Assembly (NCBI RefSeq): GCF_029639405.1
Contig: NZ_CP121274.1
Span: forward strand, 3,410,001 to 3,474,000
Direction: 5' to 3'
Source: Microbacterium proteolyticum
Lineage (GTDB): Bacteria > Actinomycetota > Actinomycetes > Actinomycetales > Microbacteriaceae
DNA: 64,000 nt
Below are positions 17,592 through 25,172 of this stretch, in pieces (position 1 is the stretch's first letter; each line of letters begins with the position of its first letter). The translations under genes were made by a program, and so were the position numbers. The notes under the pieces were generated by a model. The model made no database searches, was not told where the DNA came from, and saw nothing but the letters and a program-made list of their open reading frames with translations.

Positions 17592-18062
17592 ATGACCTCG
17601 CCTGGCGTGCCCGGATTCGCCTCGCCGCACCCTGCCCCGCCGGTCGGGACGCTTCTCGCGCCTCCCCCGCCCGCGCCGAGGCGACGACCGCTGGGCGCGA
17701 CCGCCCTGGTCCTGTCGATCCTCGCCGGGGTCGTGGCATCCGGCATCGCGGGCTTCGCTTGCTTCCGGGTCGCACAGGGCGCGGGGGCCGAGTTCGTCGC
17801 CCGCGGCGGCCAGGCCGTGGACTGGCGGCTGCTCTCGCCCGTGCGCGACTTCGTGCTCGTGGCCGAGGTCGCCTTCTGGTCCGGAACGGCGCTCGGCATC
17901 GCGGCGCTCGTCATGGGGATCGTGGCGACCGCCCGGAACCTGGGCCGTGGTCCCGGCATCGCCGCGATCGTCGTCTCCGCCCTCGGACCGTTCGTGTTCG
18001 CCGCTCTCGTGCTCATCGCCCTCGCCGCGGGAGCGGGCGGGCTCGCCGGCACCGTCGTCTGA
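17592..18062 (+). CDS. Small proline-rich membrane protein, family member 1
   Basis: A 156-residue protein with a proline-rich cytoplasmic N-terminus (PGVPGFASPHPAPPVGTLLA) and three predicted membrane helices: ATALVLSILAGVVASGIAGF, FVLVAEVAFWSGTALGIAAL and GIAAIVVSALGPFVFAALVL. A conserved turn RNLGRGPGIAAIVVSALG precedes the last helix and recurs in the next gene (KNRGRGWGIAAIVLSVVG), so the two are probably paralogues. No catalytic motif is seen. The start is ATG 17592, 6 nt after a TACAGT box. It resembles the DUF4190-type proline-rich membrane proteins of actinobacteria; function unknown. Confidence 0.8.
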   Translation: MTSPGVPGFASPHPAPPVGTLLAPPPPAPRRRPLGATALVLSILAGVVASGIAGFACFRVAQGAGAEFVARGGQAVDWRLLSPVRDFVLVAEVAFWSGTALGIAALVMGIVATARNLGRGPGIAAIVVSALGPFVFAALVLIALAAGAGGLAGTVV

Positions 18063-18178
18063 CGCGCCTTAGCGGGTTGGGCCCGGGCTCGTCCACCCCG
18101 AACAGCGCATCCCCGGCCGGTCCATAGCCTTGTCCGGACGAGGGTGCCACATGCCCTCGACGATCCCAGGAGGACACA

Positions 18179-18697
18179 GTGACCACCACACCGCCGCCCC
18201 CCGAGCCGCACAACCCCCCGCCGGCCACCCGTGCCGAAGCCGCACAGAACGGATACGCCGCGCCGCCCGCCGCGTATGCCGCGTCGGCATCCCCCACCCG
18301 CTCCCAGGGATCGAACCGACTCGGACTCATCGCGTTCGTCGCGTCTCTGCTGGCCGTGGTCATCGGGTCGATCCTCGCCTTCTTCGGCGGTATCCAGAGC
18401 GGGAGCCTCGCGCAGTTCGCCGGTGCCATCGACAGCAACGGCAACGTCGAGAGCGGGGCGCTGCCCGCGTCCGCGAACCAGATCGCCCTCGCCGCCGGAG
18501 CGCTCTCCGTGGCGGCGTTCCTGGTGTGGGGTGCGTTCGCCCTGTGGGGCCTGATCCAGGGCATCATCGCCGGCGTGAAGAACCGGGGACGCGGCTGGGG
18601 CATCGCCGCGATCGTGCTGTCCGTCGTCGGAGGCGGCATCGTGTTCGTGTTCTTCGTCGTCGGAGCCGGGATCGGCGCGGCGCCGTACGCGTCCTGA
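18179..18697 (+). CDS. Small proline-rich membrane protein, family member 2
   Basis: A 172-residue protein with a proline/alanine-rich N-terminus (TTTPPPPEPHNPPPATRAEA), then membrane helices LGLIAFVASLLAVVIGSILAF, ALSVAAFLVWGAFALWGLIQ and GIAAIVLSVVGGGIVFVFFV. The segment between helices 1 and 2 (residues 75-100, DSNGNVESGALPA) is probably outside the cell. GTG 18179 is fixed by AGGAGG (18168-18173) with a 5-nt spacer. The last helix and the preceding Gly/Arg turn match the gene at 17592, suggesting local duplication. A strong hairpin ends the transcript. Function unknown. Confidence 0.82.
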   Translation: MTTTPPPPEPHNPPPATRAEAAQNGYAAPPAAYAASASPTRSQGSNRLGLIAFVASLLAVVIGSILAFFGGIQSGSLAQFAGAIDSNGNVESGALPASANQIALAAGALSVAAFLVWGAFALWGLIQGIIAGVKNRGRGWGIAAIVLSVVGGGIVFVFFVVGAGIGAAPYAS

Positions 18698-18743
18698 CCG
18701 CACCGGGATCCGTCGCGTCAGCGCGGGATCCCCGCACTTCGAG

Positions 18744-18775
18744 AAAGAGCCTCGGCCGGACGGCCGGGGCTCTTT
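18744..18775 (+). terminator. Intrinsic terminator after the second proline-rich membrane gene
   Basis: Arms AAAGAGCCTCGGCC and GGCCGGGGCTCTTT form a long GC-rich stem with one T:G wobble and a small loop, ending in TTT. It lies 47 bp after the stop at 18697. Confidence 0.75.
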
Positions 18776-18959
18776 CGTCGTTCCGGCGGGCGGTCTCCGG
18801 CGCGGGGCGACCTGCATCACGTCCGGGCACCCCTCCTCCACAGGCGGCGATCCGAAGGATTTGTCCACAGATTTGCGCTCCTGCTGAGCGAGAGCTCCCC
18901 GCCGCCTCCTAGCCTCGCCGGGAGCCGGACGGTCCGGCCGGACCACCCGAGGAACCCCC

Positions 18960-19286
18960 ATGCCCGAGCCCCCCCGCGCGGATCCCCCCGCCCGCCCCGC
19001 ACCCCGGCCGGCGTCGGCCCACACCGCCGCGTTCGTGCCGCCGCACGACCCCGGCGCCACGGGCGCCGTCCCGCACGCGAAACCGTCGCGACTCCGCCCG
19101 TTCCTGGCGTTCGGGACCATCAGCCTGGTGCTGTTCGCCGTCGCCGGAATCCTGCGCCGCGATCCTGACCCCCTTCTGGTCGCTGTGGGCGACTACAGCT
19201 GCCTCGGGGCGTGCCTGAGCGGCGTCGCCGCCGCGATCTTCGGATGCGTCACGCTGACCCGCGCAGCGGGAAGGCGCCGACGATGA
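18960..19286 (+). CDS. Small proline-rich membrane protein, third in row
   Basis: A 108-residue protein: residues 1-45 are proline-, alanine- and arginine-rich (PPRADPPARPAPRPASAH), then two membrane helices, FLAFGTISLVLFAVAGIL and LGACLSGVAAAIFGCVTLTR, and a basic tail (GRRRR). The region between them includes DYSCLGAC with two cysteines. GAGGAAC lies about 7 nt before ATG 18960. The layout (proline-rich cytoplasmic tail plus short membrane part) matches its two upstream neighbours, though I see no clear helix homology. It has its own gap and probably its own promoter. Function unknown. Confidence 0.7.
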   Translation: MPEPPRADPPARPAPRPASAHTAAFVPPHDPGATGAVPHAKPSRLRPFLAFGTISLVLFAVAGILRRDPDPLLVAVGDYSCLGACLSGVAAAIFGCVTLTRAAGRRRR

Positions 19287-19322
19287 CGCCGCGCCTCAGA
19301 GTCAGCGCGGCGCGCCGCGGGG

Positions 19323-19904
19323 TCAGCGCGGCGCGTGGAACCGCTGCTGGGCCGTGACGAGCCCGTCCTCGACGAGCAGCTCCACGGCATCCGCGGCGTC
19401 CGACACCAGGATAGGCAGCGTCTCGCGCTCCTTCGCGCCGAAGGGATCGAGCACCCAGTCCGCCGGGTCCTGCCGGCCCACGGGGCGACCGATGCCGACG
19501 CGCACGCGCGGGAATTCGGGCGTCGCGAGCGCCTTCGCCACATCACGGACACCGTTGTGCCCCCCGTGCCCGCCGCCGACCTTGAGCTTGATCGTGTCGA
19601 ACGGGATGTCGAGCTCGTCGTGCACGACGACGACGCGCTCAGGATCGACGGCGTAGAAGCGCGCCAGGCCCGAGACCGGCCCGCCCGACACGTTCATGAA
19701 ACTGTTCGGCTTGGCCAGCACGAGCTTCGCGCCCCCCGGACGCAGCCACGTCTCGACGACGCGCGCATTGGCTTTGTGCGCGCGGAACGATTCGCGCCGT
19801 CGGGCGGCGAGCTCGTCGATCACCATCTGGCCGATGTTGTGCCGCGTCGTCTCGTATCGCGGCCCGGGATTCCCGAGCCCGACGATGAGCCACGTGTCCG
19901 CCAT
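19323..19904 (-). CDS. pth: Peptidyl-tRNA hydrolase
   Basis: A 193-residue esterase that releases peptides from prematurely dropped peptidyl-tRNA. Family signatures: WLIVGLGNPGPRYETTRHNIG (catalytic His in TRHN, near residue 22), KPNSFMNVSGGPV, VVHDELDIPFDTIKLKVGGG with catalytic Asp, and GHGGHNGVRD. ATG 19904 (MADTWLIVG) gives the normal N-terminus; ATG 19913 and 19937 would add unconserved residues. It follows rplY on the same strand, with a strong terminator between them. This rplY-pth order is conserved in actinobacteria. Confidence 0.97.
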   Translation of the reverse strand: MADTWLIVGLGNPGPRYETTRHNIGQMVIDELAARRRESFRAHKANARVVETWLRPGGAKLVLAKPNSFMNVSGGPVSGLARFYAVDPERVVVVHDELDIPFDTIKLKVGGGHGGHNGVRDVAKALATPEFPRVRVGIGRPVGRQDPADWVLDPFGAKERETLPILVSDAADAVELLVEDGLVTAQQRFHAPR

Positions 19905-19944
19905 GGCATCCATCCTTCCGGATCCGCACACGGACCCTGACATG

Positions 19945-19977
19945 AAAAAACGAGGGGGCGTGAGACACGCCCCCTCG
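19945..19977 (-). terminator. Intrinsic terminator of rplY
   Basis: A perfect 12-bp stem (CGAGGGGGCGTG / CACGCCCCCTCG, 19951-19962 and 19966-19977) with loop AGA is followed on the minus strand by six T residues. This is the most classical rho-independent terminator in the window and separates rplY from pth. Confidence 0.92.
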
Positions 19978-20009
19978 TCGATCGCGGACCGAACGACGGC
20001 CCGCTGAGA

Positions 20010-20648
20010 TCAGTTCTCGTCGCCCTCGGAAGCCGCCTCGGACTCCTCGGACTGCTCCTCGGCGACCTCGGCGTCGGCCTCGGCGATCTCCTCGTCGGCG
20101 GCGAGGGTGTCGAGCGGGACCGAGACGCCGATGATGAGCGTCTCGGGCTCGGTGACGAGCGTCGCGCCGGCGGGCAGGACCAGGTCGGCCGCGGTGATCT
20201 GCGTGCCGTCCTCGAGGCCCTCGACCGAGACCTCGATGTTCTGCGGGATGTGGGTGGCCTCGACCTCGAGCGACACGGTGGTGTTGTCGAGGTTGGCGAT
20301 GGTGCCGGGGAAGGGCTCGCCGGTGACGAAGATGGGGACGTCGACCGAGACCTTCTCGCCCTTCTTCACGACGATGAGGTCGATGTGCTCGATGATCTGG
20401 CGCACCGGGTCCTTCTGCACGTCCTTGACCAGGGTCAGCTGGCCCTTGCCGTTGATGTCGAGGTCGAGCAGCGCGTTGGCGCGACGGATGAGCAGCGACA
20501 CCTGGTGGCCGGGGAGCGCGACGTGCTGGGGCTCGGTGCCGTGGCCGTAGATGACCGCGGGGATCTTGCCGGCGGCGCGCAGACGACGCGCGTAGCCCTT
20601 GCCGAAGTTCTCGCGCAGCTCGGCGACGACCTTGTTGTCTTCCGACAT
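20010..20648 (-). CDS. rplY: 50S ribosomal protein L25 (CTC family)
   Basis: A 212-residue 5S rRNA-binding ribosomal protein with the long CTC/TL5-type C-terminal domain. Seen: N-terminal EDNKVVAELRENFGKGYARR, LRAAGKIPAVIYGHG typical of L25, DLIVVKKGEKVSVDVPIFVTGE, and an acidic, glutamate- and alanine-rich C-terminal tail of about 30 residues (EEIAEADAEVAEEQSEESEA). ATG 20648 has GAGGAG 6 nt upstream. The acidic tail is commonly seen in actinobacterial L25. It is followed by a strong terminator and then pth. Confidence 0.96.
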   Translation of the reverse strand: MSEDNKVVAELRENFGKGYARRLRAAGKIPAVIYGHGTEPQHVALPGHQVSLLIRRANALLDLDINGKGQLTLVKDVQKDPVRQIIEHIDLIVVKKGEKVSVDVPIFVTGEPFPGTIANLDNTTVSLEVEATHIPQNIEVSVEGLEDGTQITAADLVLPAGATLVTEPETLIIGVSVPLDTLAADEEIAEADAEVAEEQSEESEAASEGDEN

Positions 20649-20897
20649 GTTGTTCTCCTCGCGGGCTCGGGTCCCGCAGCTTGTGAGCGGACGGTGTCCG
20701 CGCGTATGTGGTCTGGATTCGACTCGAACGCGATCGCGTGAGGAAAGCCGGAAGCCTTGCATCACCGCGTCGATCACGGATGCGTGAGCGCCCGCCGGGC
20801 GCACGAGGACGCATCCCTCGCCGAAGTTCCCGGGAAGTCTACCAGCGACCCGCCTCGCATTTCGACCCGGACACCGGGGCTCCCCCGGCCGCCCCGG

Positions 20898-20933
20898 TAG
20901 GATCGCGAGAGACTTTCACCCCGACCGGAGGAA
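20898..20933 (+). promoter_or_regulatory. Expression signals of the 41-residue membrane protein
   Basis: TAGGAT (20898-20903) fits the TAnnnT -10 pattern and GGAGGAA (20927-20933) is a strong ribosome site ending 4 nt before ATG 20938. Together they make the tiny reading frame credible. Confidence 0.6.
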
Positions 20934-20937
20934 CATC

Positions 20938-21063
20938 ATGGACAGCGGCTTCTTCTCTCACGTCGTGCTCTGGACGATCGGAGCGGTGACCGCGATCGGT
21001 GGCGTCGCCGCGATCGGCGCGCTCTTCTCGATGGGGCGCAACGCCAACTACAAGAAGCACTGA
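20938..21063 (+). CDS. 41-residue single-span membrane protein
   Basis: A short gene in the gap between rplY and the gluconate cluster. The product begins MDSGFFSHVVLWTIGAV and has one membrane helix (VVLWTIGAVTAIGGVAAIG, about residues 9-27) followed by a polar, basic tail RNANYKKH, implying the C-terminus is cytoplasmic. Support for it being real: a strong GGAGGAA ribosome site, a -10-like TAGGAT upstream, G/C at nearly every third codon position, and a hairpin terminator beginning 15 bp after the stop. No family is recognised. Candidate roles for such proteins include stabilising a membrane complex, but nothing here identifies a partner. Confidence 0.75.
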   Translation: MDSGFFSHVVLWTIGAVTAIGGVAAIGALFSMGRNANYKKH

Positions 21064-21077
21064 CCCGCCGCACCAGA

Positions 21078-21117
21078 ACGCCCCGGCCGCCGCTCTCTCG
21101 AGCGGTCACCGGGGCGT
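21078..21117. terminator. Bidirectional terminator between the 41-residue gene and the idonate dehydrogenase gene
   Basis: Outer arms ACGCCCCGG (21078-21086) and CCGGGGCGT (21109-21117) enclose a second stem CCGCTC/GAGCGG. It lies between two convergent stops (21063 and 21127). Confidence 0.7.
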
Positions 21118-21126
21118 CGTGGTGCG

Positions 21127-22128
21127 TCAGAGGGCGAAGACGACCTTGCCCGAGCGCTGCGAGTCGCGTGCCGTGGCGAAGGCCTCGTCGGCATCCGTCA
21201 CCGCGAACTCGTGCGTGAGCGCCGCCTCGATCCCGGGAGTACGGGCGAGCAGCTCCACGGCGCGGTCGATCTCGTCGAGGAATCGGAACGCCCCCAGGTA
21301 GCGCACCTCCTTCGAGATGAAGGGGGCGAGGTTCACCGGCCGCGGGTCGTCCGGCAGCATGCCGACCTGGACGACGGTGCCGCCGGGGCGGACCGACTTC
21401 AGCGCGGTCGAGATCGACACGGGTACACCCGAGCACTCCAGGACCACCGCGAACGAGTTCGGCTCGACCGCTTCGGCCGAGACGTCGATCGTCGCCGAGG
21501 CCCCCAGCGCCGTGGCGCGTTCGAGCGGGCCGGAGAGCACGTCGGTCGCGGTGACCCGTGCGCCCGCCGCCACGGCCGCGGCCACCGCCATGAGACCGAT
21601 CGGACCCGAGCCGGTGACGAGCACGTCGAGTCCGGCCACGTCGCCCGCCTTGCCGAGGGCGTGGAGGGCGACCGCCAGGGGCTCCGCCAGCACCGCGCGG
21701 CGCACCGGGAGGTCGTCGGGGAGCACCCGCACCATGTCGGCGTCGACGATCAGGTACTCGGATGCCGCGCCCTGGGTGTGCGGCCAGGTCGAGGCACTGC
21801 CGAGATACGATCCCCCGGGCCACAGGTGCGGCGCGTGCTCGATGCCCTCGCGCGGCGTGCCGAAGCGCGCCGGGTGCACGGTCACGGCCGTGCCCGCGGC
21901 GAGGACGCCGGAGGGGTCGAGGTCGACCCGCCCCGACAGCTCATGGCCCGGCACGAGCGGTTCGCGCACGACGAAGGCACCGTTGGCGCCCTCGTAGTAG
22001 TAGTGCAGGTCGGATCCGCAGATGCCGACGTACTCCACGCGCAGGCGGACCTGCCCCTCCCCCGGTTCGGGTACGGCGACATCGCGCACCGCGGCGGACA
22101 GGGCCTTCTCGATCAGCAGAGACTTCAT
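21127..22128 (-). CDS. L-idonate 5-dehydrogenase-like zinc alcohol dehydrogenase
   Basis: A 333-residue MDR enzyme of the zinc-dependent type. The catalytic zinc site is visible: GICGSDLHYYYEGANGA (Cys and following residues near 38), VPGHELSG (His-Glu near 60) and AEPLAVALHA. The Rossmann motif VTGSGPIGLMAVAAAVAAGA lies near residue 165. The HYYYEGANGAFVVREPLVPG wording is characteristic of L-idonate 5-dehydrogenases, which oxidise L-idonate to 5-keto-D-gluconate. Next upstream gene in the operon is a gluconate 5-dehydrogenase-like SDR, which would convert 5-ketogluconate to D-gluconate, then a GntP permease. GAGAGGAAAACC precedes ATG 22128. Sorbitol/xylitol dehydrogenase activity is an alternative. 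Confidence 0.85.
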   Translation of the reverse strand: MKSLLIEKALSAAVRDVAVPEPGEGQVRLRVEYVGICGSDLHYYYEGANGAFVVREPLVPGHELSGRVDLDPSGVLAAGTAVTVHPARFGTPREGIEHAPHLWPGGSYLGSASTWPHTQGAASEYLIVDADMVRVLPDDLPVRRAVLAEPLAVALHALGKAGDVAGLDVLVTGSGPIGLMAVAAAVAAGARVTATDVLSGPLERATALGASATIDVSAEAVEPNSFAVVLECSGVPVSISTALKSVRPGGTVVQVGMLPDDPRPVNLAPFISKEVRYLGAFRFLDEIDRAVELLARTPGIEAALTHEFAVTDADEAFATARDSQRSGKVVFAL

Positions 22129-22145
22129 GGTTTTCCTCTCCACGG

Positions 22146-22925
22146 TCAGACGACCGCGGTCATCCCGCCGTCGACGAAGATGTTCTGCCCCGAGACGAAG
22201 CTCGACGCGTCGGAGGCGAGGAACAACAGCGCCCCGTCGAGCTCGGCGAAGTCGCCCCACCGGCGGGCCGGGGTGCGCTGGGTGAGCCACGCGGTGAACT
22301 CCGGGTCGTCGACCAGGTCGCGGTTCATCTCGGTCGCGAAGTACCCCGGAGACAGCGCGTTCACCTGGATGCCGAAGCGCGCGAGGTCGGCGGCCATTCC
22401 GGCGGTCAGCTGCGCGACGCCGCCCTTCGTCGCGGAGTACGGCGCGATGGTCTGTCGCGCGAGCCGCGACTGCACCGAGGCGACGTTGACGACCTTGCCG
22501 GAGCCGCGCGCGACCATCGCCGGGGTGACGAATCGCGAGACATAGAACACTCCGGAGAGGTTGGCCGCGACGATGTCGTCCCAGTCGGCGACGGCGAACT
22601 CGTGGATCGGCGCCCGGCGCTGCACGCCCGCGTTGTTGACGAGGATGTCGGGCACGCCGACGTCTCGGAGCAGAGGGGCGATCGCACCCTCGACCGCCAC
22701 GGCGTCGGTCACGTCGAACGTCACCGCGTGCGCGGGACGACCGGACAGCTCCTCGGCTTCGGCGCGGGTCTGCTCGACCGCGGCCGCGTCGCGACCGTGC
22801 ACGACGACACGCGCTCCGCCGCGGGCCAGGGTCAGGGCCAGCGCACGGCCGAGGCCCCGCGACGACCCCGTGACGAGGGCGAGTCGGTCGGAGACGTCGA
22901 ACAGGGCGGCGGCGGAACCGGTCAC
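22146..22925 (-). CDS. SDR oxidoreductase, probable gluconate 5-dehydrogenase
   Basis: A 259-residue classical short-chain dehydrogenase: cofactor motif ALVTGSSRGLGRALAL (TGxxxGxG, about residues 17-30), NNAG at ILVNNAGVQRRAPIHEF, catalytic Ser in NVASVQS, catalytic YSATKGG (Tyr/Lys), and SPGYFATEMN. In this operon the natural role is interconversion of 5-keto-D-gluconate and D-gluconate (IdnO-like). GTG 22925 overlaps the stop of the upstream permease gene as GTGA, indicating coupled translation. It is 17 bp upstream of the idonate dehydrogenase gene. Confidence 0.85.
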   Translation of the reverse strand: MTGSAAALFDVSDRLALVTGSSRGLGRALALTLARGGARVVVHGRDAAAVEQTRAEAEELSGRPAHAVTFDVTDAVAVEGAIAPLLRDVGVPDILVNNAGVQRRAPIHEFAVADWDDIVAANLSGVFYVSRFVTPAMVARGSGKVVNVASVQSRLARQTIAPYSATKGGVAQLTAGMAADLARFGIQVNALSPGYFATEMNRDLVDDPEFTAWLTQRTPARRWGDFAELDGALLFLASDASSFVSGQNIFVDGGMTAVV

Positions 22926-24310
22926 AGGAGCGCTCCGATGCCGAACACGGCGAGCGCGGCGAGGAAGCCGAGCACCGACTCGATCGCTTGCTGCACGGTC
23001 CACGTCTTGAGCGTGGTCTTGACGTCCATGCCCATGAGGCGGCCCACCAGCCAGAAGCCGGAGTCGTTGACGTGACCGGCGAACACCGATCCCGCCGCGG
23101 TGGCGAGGGTGATCGCGACGACCTGCAGGGGCGAGAAGCCGCCCGCCAGGACGGCGGGCGCGGCGAGACCTGCCGCGGTGACGAGGGCGACGGTGGCGGA
23201 GCCCTGCGCGAGACGCAGGATCACGGCGATGATGTACGCCGCGACGATGACCGGCAGGCCCAGGTCGCTGAGGCTGTCGGAGAGCGCGTCACCGATGCCC
23301 GAGGCGCGCAGGACGGCACCGAACATTCCACCGGCGCCGGTGATGAGGATGACGGATGCCACGGGTCCGAGCGCCGAGTCCACGACCTTCTCGAGCGCGG
23401 TGCCGTTCTCGCCACGACGGAAGCCGAACACGACGGTGGCCACGAGCACGGTGATGAGCAGGGCGACGGGCGAGTTGCCGAGCAGGACGAGCACCTGCAC
23501 GAGGGTGTTGTTCTTGTCGACGACGCCGGCGGCGCTGAGCGTGGTGAGCCCGGTGTTCAGGAAGATGAGGAGCATCGGCAGGAGCAGGACCGCGATGACC
23601 GTGGCGGGCTTCGGCGGGTTCGCCGGCTGGTCGGCATCCATGTCTCCGAAGAGCGCGGGAACGGGCAGGACGATGCGGCGCGCGATGAACTTCCCCCACA
23701 GGTAACCCGAGAGGTACCAGATCGGGAAGGCGATGATGAGGCCGACGATGAGGACCAGTCCGAGGTTGGCGCCGTAGAGGCCGCTCGCGGTGACCGGACC
23801 CGGGTGCGGCGGCAGGAAGACGTGCATGACCGAGAAGGCGGCTGCGGCGGGCAGACCGAACAGCAGCACGTTGTTGCCCGAGACGCGGCGCGCGATGGCG
23901 AAGATGATCGGCAGCATCATGACGAGCCCGGCGTCGAAGAACATCGGGAACCCGAGGATGAGCGAGACGATGCCGAGCGCGAAGGGCGCCCGCTTCTCGC
24001 CGAAGATGCGGACGAACGTCTCGGCGAGCGACTGCGCCCCGCCGGAGTGTTCGATCAGACGCCCGAGCATCGCTCCGAGCGCCACGAGCAGCGCGACCGT
24101 CCCGAGCGTGCCCCCGAATCCACCGGTCAAGGTGGTGACGATGGCCGAGACGGGGATGCCGGCGGCGAACGCGGTGGCCAGCGACACGATGATGAGGGCC
24201 AGGAAGGCATGCACCTTCAGCCAGATGATGAGCACGAGGATGAGCGCGATCGCGCCCGCGGCGATGGCGAGGAGTGGCGCCGTGCCGAGTGTCTGGGTCC
24301 AGTCGTCCAA
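22922..24310 (-). CDS. gntP: GntP-family gluconate:H+ symporter
   Basis: A 462-residue integral membrane importer for gluconate or related aldonates. Hydrophobic helices fill the protein; typical GntP words are HAFLALIIVSLATAFAAGI, GFGGTLGTVALLVALGAMLG, LGFPMFFDAGLVMMLPII, HVFLPPHPGPVTASGLYGAN and GHVNDSGFWLVGRLMGMDVK near the C-terminus. The start is TTG 24310 (LDDWTQTLG) with ACGGAG 7 nt upstream; no in-frame ATG or GTG fits better. It is the first gene of gntP-idnO-idnD and divergent from gntR across a 139-bp gap with two operator-like sites. Confidence 0.93.
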   Translation of the reverse strand: MDDWTQTLGTAPLLAIAAGAIALILVLIIWLKVHAFLALIIVSLATAFAAGIPVSAIVTTLTGGFGGTLGTVALLVALGAMLGRLIEHSGGAQSLAETFVRIFGEKRAPFALGIVSLILGFPMFFDAGLVMMLPIIFAIARRVSGNNVLLFGLPAAAAFSVMHVFLPPHPGPVTASGLYGANLGLVLIVGLIIAFPIWYLSGYLWGKFIARRIVLPVPALFGDMDADQPANPPKPATVIAVLLLPMLLIFLNTGLTTLSAAGVVDKNNTLVQVLVLLGNSPVALLITVLVATVVFGFRRGENGTALEKVVDSALGPVASVILITGAGGMFGAVLRASGIGDALSDSLSDLGLPVIVAAYIIAVILRLAQGSATVALVTAAGLAAPAVLAGGFSPLQVVAITLATAAGSVFAGHVNDSGFWLVGRLMGMDVKTTLKTWTVQQAIESVLGFLAALAVFGIGALL

Positions 24311-24395
24311 GAGATCTCCGTTGATTCAGGGTGGCGCGGCATCGGGCAAGCTGTGATTCGACCCGCACCTATGGGTGAGTGAGGGCATCTTCACA

Positions 24396-24432
24396 CAAAG
24401 ATCGTATCTTTGACAAGATAAGGTCGTACCAA
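24396..24432. promoter_or_regulatory. Paired GntR operators between gntP and gntR
   Basis: Site 1 is a perfect palindrome CAAAGAT-CGT-ATCTTTG (24396-24412). Site 2, AAGGTCGTACCAA (24420-24432), carries GGT-N3-ACC, the half-site layout known for FadR-subfamily GntR proteins. The two share the core AAGRTCGTAYC and their centres are 22 bp apart, two helical turns. A TTGACA (24410-24415) lies between them on the plus strand. Binding by the adjacent GntR and relief by gluconate or 6-phosphogluconate are inferred. Confidence 0.7.
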
Positions 24433-24449
24433 AGACCTAAGGAGGGGTC

Positions 24450-25145
24450 ATGGCCCGCGCGTCGCACGGATCACTGGTCGATGCCCTCGGCATGCGCATC
24501 GTCGACGGGGAGCTCCCCCCGGGCCACGTCCTGACCCTCGCCGCCCTCGAAGCCGAGTACGGCGTCTCCCGCACCGTCGTGCGTGAGGCCGTGCGCGTGC
24601 TGGAGGCGATGGGCATGCTCGAGCAGCGACGCCGGGTCGGCATCACCGTGCGTCCCCCCGCGGACTGGAGCGCCCTGGACACCCGGCTCATCGGCTGGCA
24701 GCTCGCGGGCAAGCGCCGCGACCAGCTCATCGCGAACACCACCGAACTCCGCGCCGCGATCGAACCGGTGGCCGCACGACTGAGCGCTCGCCGCGCGACC
24801 GACCTGCAGCGCGGGGAGATCCTCCGCCTCGCCGAGGAACTCGAGCGCCTCGGCGCCGCCGGCCTCGGCAACTCGCCCGAGTACCTCGCGGCCGACATCG
24901 CCTTCCACGACCTCATCCTCGTGTCCAGCGGCAACCTCATGCTCGCCGCCGCACGCGCCCCCATCGCCGCGGCGATCGAGGGACGCGCGATGCACGGACT
25001 GACCCCCGGCATCCCGAATCCCGACGCGCTCGACAACCACGTCGCCACCGCCGCCGCGATCAGCCGGGCCGACGCCGACGCCGCCGAGGAGCACACGCGG
25101 CTCTACGTCGCCGCCGTGCTCACCGAAGTCCGCCGCTCCATCTGA
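24450..25145 (+). CDS. GntR-family (FadR subfamily) regulator of the gluconate cluster
   Basis: A 231-residue regulator. The winged helix is at residues 8-70 (MRIVDGELPPGHVLTLAALE, YGVSRTVVREAVRVLEAMGM, then the wing RRRVGITV), followed by the all-helical FCD effector domain (ELRAAIEPVAARLSARRAT, ADIAFHDLILVSSGN and a late HVATAAAIS segment) with the Asp/His residues that bind metal in this family. GGAGGGG precedes ATG 24450. It lies between the divergent gntP operon and gntK and two operators cover its own promoter, so autoregulation and control of both sides are likely. Confidence 0.9.
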   Translation: MARASHGSLVDALGMRIVDGELPPGHVLTLAALEAEYGVSRTVVREAVRVLEAMGMLEQRRRVGITVRPPADWSALDTRLIGWQLAGKRRDQLIANTTELRAAIEPVAARLSARRATDLQRGEILRLAEELERLGAAGLGNSPEYLAADIAFHDLILVSSGNLMLAAARAPIAAAIEGRAMHGLTPGIPNPDALDNHVATAAAISRADADAAEEHTRLYVAAVLTEVRRSI

Positions 25146-25172
25146 CCCCTTCCCCCGACGAAGAGAGAAGCC

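Noticed and set aside
13894..17595. 1233-codon plus-strand frame opposite mfd
   Set aside because: It is the shadow of mfd: composition is His/Arg/Asp/Gly-rich without domains, while the minus strand encodes all Mfd motifs.
18861..18869. TTGTCCACA, a DnaA-box-like sequence, suggesting a replication origin
   Set aside because: It is a single site with no cluster, no AT-rich unwinding region and no dnaA, dnaN or parAB genes nearby.
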